From the NCBI RefSeq assembly GCF_001905795.1, contig NZ_LIXJ01000027.1:100658-164657 (forward strand): a DNA stretch of 64,000 nucleotides. The letters are read 5' to 3'. Numbering within the stretch: the stretch's first letter is position 1; every line of letters starts with the position of its first letter. Positions 18,745 through 26,069 of the stretch are shown here, in pieces. The notes beneath the pieces were generated by a model that saw only the letters and a list, made by a program, of their open reading frames with translations, was not told the DNA's origin and searched no databases. Source of the DNA: Streptomyces sp. CB01580. GTDB taxonomy: Bacteria; Actinomycetota; Actinomycetes; Streptomycetales; Streptomycetaceae. The position numbers were made by a program, and so were the translations under genes.

Positions 18745-19910
18745 GCGCCGCCCCACCGGGCGCCGTCGAGGGCCTCGCCGAATACCGGCCCGAGCTGCGG
18801 CCCGAGGTGCTGCTGAGCGACGCCATGCTGCACGGCGCGGCGACGGTTCACCTGATCAAGGACACCGCGAGCGGCGGCTCCTTCCGGGTGGGCCCCAAGG
18901 AGCACTTCCTCATCGTCCGGATGGACGGGCGGCGCAGCCTGGCGGAGATCGGCGAGGAGTACGCGCGGGAGTACGGGCGCAGGCTGGACGCCGCGCGCTG
19001 GCAGCAGATCCTGCGGATGCTCGGTACGCGCGGACTGCTGGCCGGGGCCCCCGCCCGGCCCGCCGCCGCCACCGGGCCCGGCGCCCGGACCGGGGACGGG
19101 GCCGGGGCGGGGGCCTTCGGCGGGGACGGCCGGCCGGCGCGCGGGGTGCTGCGCGGCAGCGTGCGGCTGGTCGCCGACGCGGACGCCACCACGGACCGGC
19201 TGCACCGGGCGGTCGGCTTCCTGCTGGCCCCCGGCCTGCTGGTCCCGCTGCTGGCGCTCGTGCTCGCGATGGAGGCCGTCGTCGCCCTCCGGTCGGGTGA
19301 ACTGCTCGTCTATACACGGGAGTTGTTCACAAATCCGGTGCTGCTGACCGGGGCTGCGACGCTGCTCTGGTTCAGCACCGCGCTGCATGAACTGGCCCAC
19401 GGGGTCGTCGCCCGGCATTACGGCGGCACGGTGGCCGAAATCGGGCTGCGCTGGCGGCTGCCTGTGGTCATCATGTACTGCACGGTCGGCAACTACCTCT
19501 ATCTGGGCTCCCGTTGGCAACGCATTCAGACGGCACTGGCCGGCGCGGTGATGAACCTGCTGTTCCTGCTGCCGTTCTGCGCGCTCTGGCTGTTCGCCCC
19601 GCTGGACGCCGCCACGCATCACGCGCTCGGCGCACTGCTGCTCCTGGGCAGCGTGCAGGCGCTGGCCATGCTGGTCCCGCTGCCGCCGCTCGACGGGTAC
19701 CGGATCGCGAGCCAGTTGTGCGGGGCCACCGAGCTGGCCGCATCGACCGGCGCCTACCTGAGACTCGCCGCCCGCCGCGATCCCGCCGCGGGTGACTATC
19801 CGCGCCACGCCCGGACCGCGTACCGCGCGTACGCGCTGAGCGCGGTGCTCGCCCTCGCGGGCATCCTCGCCGCCGCCGTGGCGGCCGCCCACCATCTGCT
19901 CACCGTCTGA
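18741..19910 (+). CDS. M50-family intramembrane zinc metalloprotease with N-terminal PqqD/RRE-like region
   Basis: 389 residues. Residues about 15-105 look like a PqqD/RRE-type small domain (LIVRMDGRRSLAEIGEEY, then a helical pair). A disordered Ala/Gly linker (105-135) leads into the membrane part, with helices around 157-185, 197-225, 240-285, 293-316 and 360-385. HELAH (216-220) is the zinc site and LDG (317-319) the second catalytic motif of site-2 proteases. The leader-binding-like head fused to a membrane protease suggests that it removes the precursor leader at the membrane before export by the ABC-2 system encoded next. That order of events is inference; a maturation or immunity role is also possible. 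Confidence 0.82.
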   Translation: MSAAPPGAVEGLAEYRPELRPEVLLSDAMLHGAATVHLIKDTASGGSFRVGPKEHFLIVRMDGRRSLAEIGEEYAREYGRRLDAARWQQILRMLGTRGLLAGAPARPAAATGPGARTGDGAGAGAFGGDGRPARGVLRGSVRLVADADATTDRLHRAVGFLLAPGLLVPLLALVLAMEAVVALRSGELLVYTRELFTNPVLLTGAATLLWFSTALHELAHGVVARHYGGTVAEIGLRWRLPVVIMYCTVGNYLYLGSRWQRIQTALAGAVMNLLFLLPFCALWLFAPLDAATHHALGALLLLGSVQALAMLVPLPPLDGYRIASQLCGATELAASTGAYLRLAARRDPAAGDYPRHARTAYRAYALSAVLALAGILAAAVAAAHHLLTV

Positions 19911-20008
19911 CCGCCGTCCACTCACCGCCTGCCCCCGCCCGGTATCCCCTGCCGACCGTCCCGACCAGTCCGACCCGCCGATCAGCGGCGGACAAGGAGA
20001 GAAGTCCC

Positions 20009-21004
20009 ATGAGCCCCACCACCCCCACCCCCTCCCCGGGGAACCGGCCCGGTCCGGACGACGCCCGGTCCACCGCGGCCGTCGTCCTCGACACCGTGCA
20101 CAAGAGGTACGGCGAGCGGCACGCCGTCGACGGGGTGTCCCTCACCGTGCCGCGCGGCGAGTTCTTCGGTCTGCTCGGCCCCAACGGGGCGGGCAAGACG
20201 ACCCTCGTCGAGATCATGGAGGGCCAGCGCAAGGCGGACTCCGGCACGGTCACCGTGCTGGGCGCCAGCCCCTGGCCGCGCAACCCGTCGCTGCTGCCCC
20301 GGCTCGGCGTGCAGACCCAGACCTCGGCCTTCTTCGTCCGCCTCACCGCCCGCGAGCACCTGCGCATCATGGCCGCCCTCTACCGCACCGACCACGCGGC
20401 GGCGGAGCGGGCGCTGGAATCCGTCGGCCTCACCGAGCAGGGCGACACCCGGGTGGACGACCTGTCCGGCGGTCAGCGCCAGCGCCTCGCCATCGCCTCC
20501 GCGCTGGTCCACGAACCCGAGCTGATCTTCCTGGACGAGCCGACCGCCGCCCTCGACCCGCAGGCCCGGCGCGCCCTGTGGCAGGTGCTGCGCGACCTCA
20601 AGGGCGAGGGCCGCACCATCATCTACACCACCCACCACCTCGACGAGGCCGAGGCGCTGTGCGACCGGGTCGCCATCATGGTCGAGGGTTGCGTCGTGGC
20701 CCTGGACAGCCCGGCCCACCTCATCGCGGCCGCCGCCCCCACCACCCGGCTGGTCGTTCCCGACGACCGGCTCACCGCTGCCCAGGCACGCGCCATCGAA
20801 GGCGTCGACAACGTCACCGAGGAACCCGGCGCCCTCGTGCTGGAGACCCTCGAATCCGGCAAGGTCCTGGCCGCGATCGACGCCCTGGCCGGACTCCGGG
20901 GCGTCCAGACGCGCACCGCCGACCTGGAGGACGTCTACCTCGCCCTCACCGGCGCCGCCGAGGCCGCCGAGGCCGCCGGAGCCGACGGCGCCGCGCGCCC
21001 GTAG
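20009..21004 (+). CDS. ABC-2 exporter ATPase (DrrA-like)
   Basis: 331 residues from ATG 20009 (AAGGAG at 19994-19999). Motifs: Walker A GPNGAGKTT, signature LSGGQRQR, Walker B LIFLDEPTAALDP, H-loop TTHHLDEAE. The C-terminal extension (about 235-331) ending in an Ala-rich tail is typical of antibiotic-exporting DrrA/CcmA ATPases. It forms a unit with the permease 115 bp downstream and is inferred to export the mature RiPP and give self-resistance. Confidence 0.93.
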   Translation: MSPTTPTPSPGNRPGPDDARSTAAVVLDTVHKRYGERHAVDGVSLTVPRGEFFGLLGPNGAGKTTLVEIMEGQRKADSGTVTVLGASPWPRNPSLLPRLGVQTQTSAFFVRLTAREHLRIMAALYRTDHAAAERALESVGLTEQGDTRVDDLSGGQRQRLAIASALVHEPELIFLDEPTAALDPQARRALWQVLRDLKGEGRTIIYTTHHLDEAEALCDRVAIMVEGCVVALDSPAHLIAAAAPTTRLVVPDDRLTAAQARAIEGVDNVTEEPGALVLETLESGKVLAAIDALAGLRGVQTRTADLEDVYLALTGAAEAAEAAGADGAARP

Positions 21005-21119
21005 CCCGTTCCGCCCGCGATCCGACCGGACCGCCCCCGCCCCCGGCGCGCCCCGCAGCGCGCCCGCGCACCCCGAAGCGCGACCCCGCACCCCCCAGCA
21101 GTGATACGGAGACACCCCG

Positions 21120-21875
21120 ATGAGCGCATACACGGCGCTGAGCCAGGCCGGATACCGGGCCTACACACGCGACAAGACCACGCTCTTCTTCACCTTCGCC
21201 TTCCCGCTCATCTTCCTCGTCGTCTTCGGGCTGATCTTCCACGGCCAGACGGTCGAGCAGAGCGGCAAGCCCTACATCAACTACATCGCCCCCGGCGTCC
21301 TCTCCTGGGGCGTCGGCAACGCCGCCGTGTTCGGCGTCGGCTTCGTCCTCATGCAGTGGCGGCGCGACGACATCCTGCGCCTCATCCGGATGACCCCGAC
21401 GCCGGTCTCCGCCGTCCTCGCCTCCCGCTACGTCCTGGCGCTCGGCATCGGCGCCGTGCAGTGCGTGCTGTTCGTGTCCGTGGCGCTGCTGCCCTCGTTC
21501 GGGCTCCAGCTCGACGGCCGCTGGCCGCTCGCCCTGCCCGTCCTGGTCATCGGCATCACCGCCTTCCTCGCCCTGGGCGTCATCGTCGGCAGCTACGCGA
21601 AGACCCCCGAGGCCGTCGCCGCCGTGGCCAACTGCCTGATGATCCCGATGGCGTTCCTGTCCGGCTCGTTCTTCCCGCTGGACGCCATGCCGGACTGGAT
21701 GCAGAACCTCTCCCGCGTGCTGCCGCTGCGCTACCTCAACGACGGGATCTCCGGCGCCCTCACCGGCGGCGGCACCACGGGCGACATCTGGCTGGCCTGC
21801 GCGGTGCTCGCCGGATTCGCCGTCGTCCTGTGCGCGATCGCGCTCAAGACCTTCCGCTGGAGTGACAAGTCATGA
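21120..21875 (+). CDS. ABC-2 type exporter permease
   Basis: 251 residues, six predicted membrane helices: about 22-42 (TLFFTFAFPLIFLVVFGLIF), 55-80, 100-128, 138-160, 168-190 and 222-243. The phrase SGSFFPLDAMPDWMQ before the last helices is characteristic of DrrB-like ABC-2 permeases. It partners the ATPase just upstream. Its stop overlaps the start of the second YcaO gene by 4 bp, which ties export and tailoring into one transcript. Confidence 0.92.
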   Translation: MSAYTALSQAGYRAYTRDKTTLFFTFAFPLIFLVVFGLIFHGQTVEQSGKPYINYIAPGVLSWGVGNAAVFGVGFVLMQWRRDDILRLIRMTPTPVSAVLASRYVLALGIGAVQCVLFVSVALLPSFGLQLDGRWPLALPVLVIGITAFLALGVIVGSYAKTPEAVAAVANCLMIPMAFLSGSFFPLDAMPDWMQNLSRVLPLRYLNDGISGALTGGGTTGDIWLACAVLAGFAVVLCAIALKTFRWSDKS

Positions 21876-23851
21876 CGACGGCCATCGCCCCCGCCCCCGC
21901 CGGGCCGCCCGTGCCCGGCGAGACCCCGCTGGAGGCCGCCCGGGCCGGGCTCCACGCCGAACTCGGCAGCCGGCACCGGGAGACGGCGGCCACCGAGGGC
22001 CTGCCCGCGCCGCTCGTCGTGCCGCTCGGCGCCGCCGACACGCTCGGCCACGGCAGCCCCGACCCGTACGCCGACGTCCGCCCGGCCGCCAACGTCCAAC
22101 TGACCTCCCGGGCCGTGCTGATCGGCCCCTGGGGCGGCGGACCGGACGCCGGCGCCTGCGGGCAGTGCCTCGCCATGCGCTGGCAGCGGCTGCGCAGCCG
22201 TTCGGAGCGCGAGGCCCTGGAACTCGGCCACCGCCCGAACGGCGCCGTCCACTGGCCGGTCCTCACCCCGTACGCGGCCGACGCCGTCTGGGCCGTCTAC
22301 CGCGCGGTCCTCGGCGGCACCCACGACCTGACCGACGCCACCGCCGCCGACCGCGCGCTGCCCCGCGTCACCCGGATCGATCTGGTGACCCTCGCCACCG
22401 CGACGTTCCCGATCCTGCCCGAACCCCTCTGCCCCTCCTGCGTCCAGGAGGTCCCCGACACCGCCGAAGCGGCCCGGATGGACCTCGGCCCGGCCCCGAA
22501 ACCCGACCCCGACGGCTACCGGCTGCGGCCCCTGTCCTCGTACCCGCTGCCGACCGCCGCGCTCGTCAACCCGGTGTGCGGCACCCTCGGCTCCGACCTC
22601 TGGATCAACCCGACGTCCACCACCACGGCACCGGCCGCCGGAACCCATTTCGTCCGCGGGTACGCCGGTCTCAACGACGTCACCTGGAGCGGCCAGGCCA
22701 ACGCCTACGACACCAGCCGCCTCCTCGCCCAGCTGGAGGGCCTGGAACGGTACGCGGGCACCACACGCCGACGCGGCACCTCGCCCGTGATCGGCAGCTA
22801 CCACGAACTGGCCGACCACGCCCTGGACCCCGCCGCCTGCGGCCTCTACGCCCCCGAGACCTACGCGACCGACCCCATGGTCTCCCCGTTCGACCCCGAC
22901 CGGCCCATCCCCTGGGTGTGGGGCCACTCCCTGCGCGACGACCGCCCCGTCCTGGTGCCCGCCCGGCTCGCCCACTACAGCGCCGGGGTCGAGGCCGACA
23001 ACTTCGTCTTCGAATGCTCCAACGGCTGCGCCACCGGCGGCAGCCTGGAGGAGGCGATCCTCTACGGGCTGCTGGAGATCGTCGAACGCGACGCCTTCCT
23101 GCTGGCCTGGCACGGCCGTACCCCGCTCACCGCGATCGACCTCGGCACCTGCCGCTCCCCGGCCGTCCGCAGCATGATCGACCGGGCCGCGCTGCACGGC
23201 TACGACGTCCACGCCTTCGACACCCGGATGGACCTGGCCGTCCCCGTCGTCACCGCCCTCGCGGTACGCCGGGACGGCGGACACGGGACGCTGTCGTTCG
23301 CCGCCGCCGCCGGGTTCGACCCCGAGGCCACCGTCGAGTCGGCGCTGTCCGAAGTCCTCACGTACATCCCGCACCTGCCCTACCAGGTCGCCGAGCGGCA
23401 CACCGAACTCGCCGCCATGGCCGCCGACTTCACCCTCGTGCGGCAACTCAAGGACCACGCCCAGCTCTACGGGCTGCCGGAGATGGCCGTGCACGCCGAG
23501 GAGTACCTGGAACCGGTCGCCGTGCTCCCGTCGGCGGACGCCTTCGCCGACTGGGAGCCCCGGCGCCCCCGCACCGGAGACCTCCTCGACGACCTGAACC
23601 TGCTGCGCGACCAGCTCGTCGCCGCCGGGCACGACGTCATCGCCGTCGACCAGACCACCCCCGAACAACGGCGGATGGGCCTGCACACCATCGCCGCCGT
23701 CGTCCCCGGCCTGCTGCCGCTCGACTTCGGCTGGACCCGGCAGCGGGCCCTGCTGATGCCCCGGCTGAGGACCGCGCTCCGGGCGGCCGGGCGACGGGCC
23801 GACGACCTGCCGGAGTCCGGGATCAAGCGCGTCCCGCACCCCTTCCCATGA
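21872..23851 (+). CDS. YcaO cyclodehydratase 2
   Basis: 659 residues. Same plan as the protein at 11066-13078: an N-terminal domain with CxxC pairs at C96/C99 and C187/C190, acidic ATP-binding motifs (LLAQLEGLERYAG; SNGCATGGSLEEA...EIVERDAFLLAWHGR), and the C-terminal PHPFP. Every visible active-site element is kept, so it is probably a working enzyme and not a relic. No TfuA partner is encoded nearby, which argues against thioamidation. A division of labour (Cys versus Ser/Thr, or early versus late rings) is the simplest inference. It ends the operon, facing the precursor gene across a shared terminator. Confidence 0.9.
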   Translation: MTTAIAPAPAGPPVPGETPLEAARAGLHAELGSRHRETAATEGLPAPLVVPLGAADTLGHGSPDPYADVRPAANVQLTSRAVLIGPWGGGPDAGACGQCLAMRWQRLRSRSEREALELGHRPNGAVHWPVLTPYAADAVWAVYRAVLGGTHDLTDATAADRALPRVTRIDLVTLATATFPILPEPLCPSCVQEVPDTAEAARMDLGPAPKPDPDGYRLRPLSSYPLPTAALVNPVCGTLGSDLWINPTSTTTAPAAGTHFVRGYAGLNDVTWSGQANAYDTSRLLAQLEGLERYAGTTRRRGTSPVIGSYHELADHALDPAACGLYAPETYATDPMVSPFDPDRPIPWVWGHSLRDDRPVLVPARLAHYSAGVEADNFVFECSNGCATGGSLEEAILYGLLEIVERDAFLLAWHGRTPLTAIDLGTCRSPAVRSMIDRAALHGYDVHAFDTRMDLAVPVVTALAVRRDGGHGTLSFAAAAGFDPEATVESALSEVLTYIPHLPYQVAERHTELAAMAADFTLVRQLKDHAQLYGLPEMAVHAEEYLEPVAVLPSADAFADWEPRRPRTGDLLDDLNLLRDQLVAAGHDVIAVDQTTPEQRRMGLHTIAAVVPGLLPLDFGWTRQRALLMPRLRTALRAAGRRADDLPESGIKRVPHPFP

Positions 23852-23934
23852 CGCCCTTCCACGATGCCCCGCACGAGGCACCTCGTGGCCGCGGCACCGG
23901 CCGGAGGCCGGCCGGGGAACGGCCACCGCAGCAC

Positions 23935-23973
23935 GCAAGCCCCCTTCGCGCTCCGGGCGCGAAGAGGGCTTGC
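23935..23973. terminator. Bidirectional hairpin between the RiPP operon and the precursor gene
   Basis: Arms GCAAGCCCCCTTCGCG and CGCGAAGAGGGCTTGC pair over 16 positions with a single C/A mismatch and a 7-nt loop. It sits between convergent genes (YcaO 2 ends at 23851; the precursor gene ends at 24007), so it can serve both. Confidence 0.85.
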
Positions 23974-24006
23974 GGACGTGCGGAGCGTGCGCGATCGGTG
24001 AGTCGA

Positions 24007-24183
24007 TCAGGCGCAGCAGGAGGTGGTGCTGGTGGTGCTGGAGCAGGTCGACGTCGAGGAGCAGGACGTCGAACCGGCCAGCACGACCTCCGCGGCGTCC
24101 GAGTAGTCCGAGATCTCGAAGGTCTCCGACTCCAGCTCCAGGATCTCGTCGGCGAGGGTGGCGAGCTCGGTCTTGGGGGCCAT
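24007..24183 (-). CDS. RiPP precursor peptide (TOMM/thiopeptide-like, Ser/Thr/Cys-only core)
   Basis: 58 residues from ATG 24183 with GGGAG 7 bp upstream; the in-frame ATG-like start 45 bp earlier has no RBS. The leader (1-37) is acidic and helical (LATLADEILELESETFEI, then SDYSDA) and ends EVVLAG. The core (38-58) has 9 Ser, 7 Thr, 4 Cys and one C-terminal Ala: it begins STSC, contains SCSSTSTCSS and ends TTSCCA. Leaders of the EISDY...A kind with a Cys/Ser/Thr core are typical of thiazolylpeptide and related TOMM precursors. The gene stands alone on the minus strand, convergent with its modification operon, and has its own promoter region with repeated operator-like sites. The cleavage point after Gly37 is inferred. 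Confidence 0.9.
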   Translation of the reverse strand: MAPKTELATLADEILELESETFEISDYSDAAEVVLAGSTSCSSTSTCSSTTSTTSCCA

Positions 24184-24252
24184 GGTCTTCTCCCTTGGTC
24201 CACGGGGACGGGCCGGCGGCTCCGGCACCGTTCCCCCGCTCTGACGCCATTG

Positions 24253-24318
24253 CAGCGGGAACCGCTGTCAGATCGGCCGCGGTTTCGCTGTCAGATCGCT
24301 GGCACCCCATGACAGCGG
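24253..24318. promoter_or_regulatory. Repeated operator-like sites in the precursor / M20 divergent promoter region
   Basis: A perfect 13-bp direct repeat CGCTGTCAGATCG lies at 24263-24275 and 24286-24298, 23 bp apart. A dyad CAGCGG-GAA-CCGCTG spans 24253-24267, and an inverted copy TGACAGCGG sits at 24310-24318. The sites lie 70-135 bp upstream of the precursor start and before the divergent M20 gene. Direct repeats about two helical turns apart are what SARP activators use, so the pathway SARP or the LuxR regulator is a candidate ligand. Confidence 0.6.
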
Positions 24319-24428
24319 AACGCGGGATTCCTGAAGACGGGGCGGCGCAGGCTGTCGACGCCGGCCCCACACGTGCCCGGCGGGCCCGGATCACGACCGG
24401 CCCGCCCAGCGGAACGAGGTGAGTTGAC

Positions 24429-25769
24429 ATGCGGGAGCACCTCCCGTCCCCTCCTGGCGCTGGTCCTCCCGGCGCCCCGTGCCCACCTGGCGCCCGGCCC
24501 GCCGCCCCGGCGGACGGGCGGCAGGCACCGTCCCGCCCACCGGCCCCGGCGGTGCCGCGCGAGGTCCTGCGTCCGGCGCTGGAGCTGTACCTCGACGCGC
24601 ACGCCCACCCCGAACCGTCCGGGGCCGAGCGGCGCACCGCGGACCTGTTCGCCGCCCGGCTGGCGGCGAGCGGCTGCGAGGTGACCCGGAAGGTCGGCGG
24701 CGGCCACGGCCTCGTGGGCGTGCTGCGCAACGGCACCGGCCCGACCGTCATGCTCCGTACCGAGCTCGACGCCCTTCCGGTCACCGAACGCACCGGGCTC
24801 GCCTACGCGAGCACCGTGCCGGGCGTGATGCACGCCTGCGGCCACGACCTGCATCTCGCCGGGGTCGCCGGGGCGGTGGCCGAACTCGCCCGGACCCGCT
24901 CCGCGTGGCGCGGCACGGTCCTGGTCGCGGGCCAGCCGTCCGAGGAGAGCCTGACCGGTGCGCGGGAGATGCGGGCGGACGGCCTGTACGAGCGGTTCGG
25001 CACCCCGGACGCGGTCCTCGCCCAGCACACCTCGCCCGCGCCCGCGGGCACCCTCGCGCACGCCGCGGAGTTCCGTACGCCGCTGATGGCGGCAGGCGCG
25101 ATGGTGGACATCACCCTGTACGGGCGCGGCGGCCACGCCGGTACCCCGCACCTCACCGTCGACCCGGTCCTCACGGCGGCGGCCACGGTGCTGCGGCTGC
25201 AGTCCGTCGTCTCGCGGGAGACCGCCCCGGCCGAGCAGGCGGTGCTGACCGTCGGCGCGCTGCGCGCCGGAGGGCCCGGCAACGTGATCCCGGAGACGGC
25301 ACAACTCTCCCTGTGCGTACGGGCGTCGAGCGAGCACGCGGTCGACCGGATGACCGCCGCCGCACTGCGGATCGTGCGGGCCGAAAGCGCGGCGTCCGGC
25401 TGCCCGAGGGACCCGGACTTCACCGTCACCGCCCGCTCGCCCGCCCTGCTGACCGACGCGACGGCCACGGCCGCCGTGCGCCGGGCGCACGAGGAGTCGT
25501 TCGGCCCTCACCGGGTCGGCGACTGCGGAACGCTCACCGCCACCGAGGACTTCGCGTGGTTCGGCGCCGAGGGCGTGGCGACGGTGTACTGGCTGCTCGG
25601 CGTCACGGGGGCACGGCAGTGGCGCGCGGCCCGGGACGGCGGACCACCGGTCCCGTCCAACCACGCGCCGGAGTTCGCCCCGGACGTCCGTACCGCCCTG
25701 CCGGCCGGGATCGCGGCCATGGCGTCGGCCGCCCGGCGGTTACTGGAGCCGGAAGGGGGCACCCCGTGA
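24429..25769 (+). CDS. M20D-family amidohydrolase / peptidase
   Basis: 446 residues from ATG 24429. After a Pro-rich head (1-38) it shows the M20 fold: metal-site phrases RTELDALPV and HACGHDLH (about 100-140), the catalytic Glu in PSEES, a dimerisation domain with GRGGHAGTPH, and TEDFAWF plus NHAPEF near the end. Relatives hydrolyse N-acyl amino acids, hippurate or small amides with two metal ions. In a RiPP cluster it could trim or deamidate the product, by analogy with the amidohydrolase of bottromycin biosynthesis; the substrate is unknown. One leucine near the end (residue 438, codon TTA at 25740-25742) makes translation depend on the bldA tRNA. The next gene starts inside its stop (GTGA). 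Confidence 0.9.
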   Translation: MREHLPSPPGAGPPGAPCPPGARPAAPADGRQAPSRPPAPAVPREVLRPALELYLDAHAHPEPSGAERRTADLFAARLAASGCEVTRKVGGGHGLVGVLRNGTGPTVMLRTELDALPVTERTGLAYASTVPGVMHACGHDLHLAGVAGAVAELARTRSAWRGTVLVAGQPSEESLTGAREMRADGLYERFGTPDAVLAQHTSPAPAGTLAHAAEFRTPLMAAGAMVDITLYGRGGHAGTPHLTVDPVLTAAATVLRLQSVVSRETAPAEQAVLTVGALRAGGPGNVIPETAQLSLCVRASSEHAVDRMTAAALRIVRAESAASGCPRDPDFTVTARSPALLTDATATAAVRRAHEESFGPHRVGDCGTLTATEDFAWFGAEGVATVYWLLGVTGARQWRAARDGGPPVPSNHAPEFAPDVRTALPAGIAAMASAARRLLEPEGGTP

Positions 25770-26053
25770 CCAGTCCCACCGGGGAGGCGGCATACGGGAC
25801 GGGCCGCGACCACGGCCACATCGACCTGGTGACCGTCCGCCGCGACAGCACCGCCCCGACCGGCGAGACCACCGTCGTACGGCTGCTGAGCCTGCTCCCC
25901 GCCCACTGGGCCTGCGCCCCCCGGTCCGTGGGGCCCGACCGGATCGCCCTGCGCATCGCCCTGAGCCGTACCGTCGACGACGGCACGGTCCGGCGGGCCG
26001 TCGCCCGTGCCCTCGCCGACCGGGCACTGGACGGCTGGGCGCAGGAACCGTGA
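25766..26053 (+). CDS. Small protein of unknown function coupled to the M20 gene
   Basis: 95 residues from GTG 25766, which overlaps the TGA of the amidohydrolase gene. No signal peptide, membrane segment or recognised domain is seen. The composition is ordinary soluble protein: HIDLVTVRR, VVRLLSLLPAHWACAP, a single Cys, and an amphipathic C-terminal helix (TVRRAVARALADRALDGW). High third-position GC and translational coupling support it as real. A partner or chaperone of the amidohydrolase is possible. Convergent with the regulator gene, whose stop is 17 bp away. Confidence 0.65.
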   Translation: MTSPTGEAAYGTGRDHGHIDLVTVRRDSTAPTGETTVVRLLSLLPAHWACAPRSVGPDRIALRIALSRTVDDGTVRRAVARALADRALDGWAQEP

Positions 26054-26069
26054 GACGGGGGGCCGTGCG

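Noticed and set aside
24007..24228. 73-residue form of the precursor starting upstream of ATG 24183
   Set aside because: The extra 15 residues are Pro/Arg-rich, no RBS precedes that start, and GGGAG lies at the right distance before ATG 24183.
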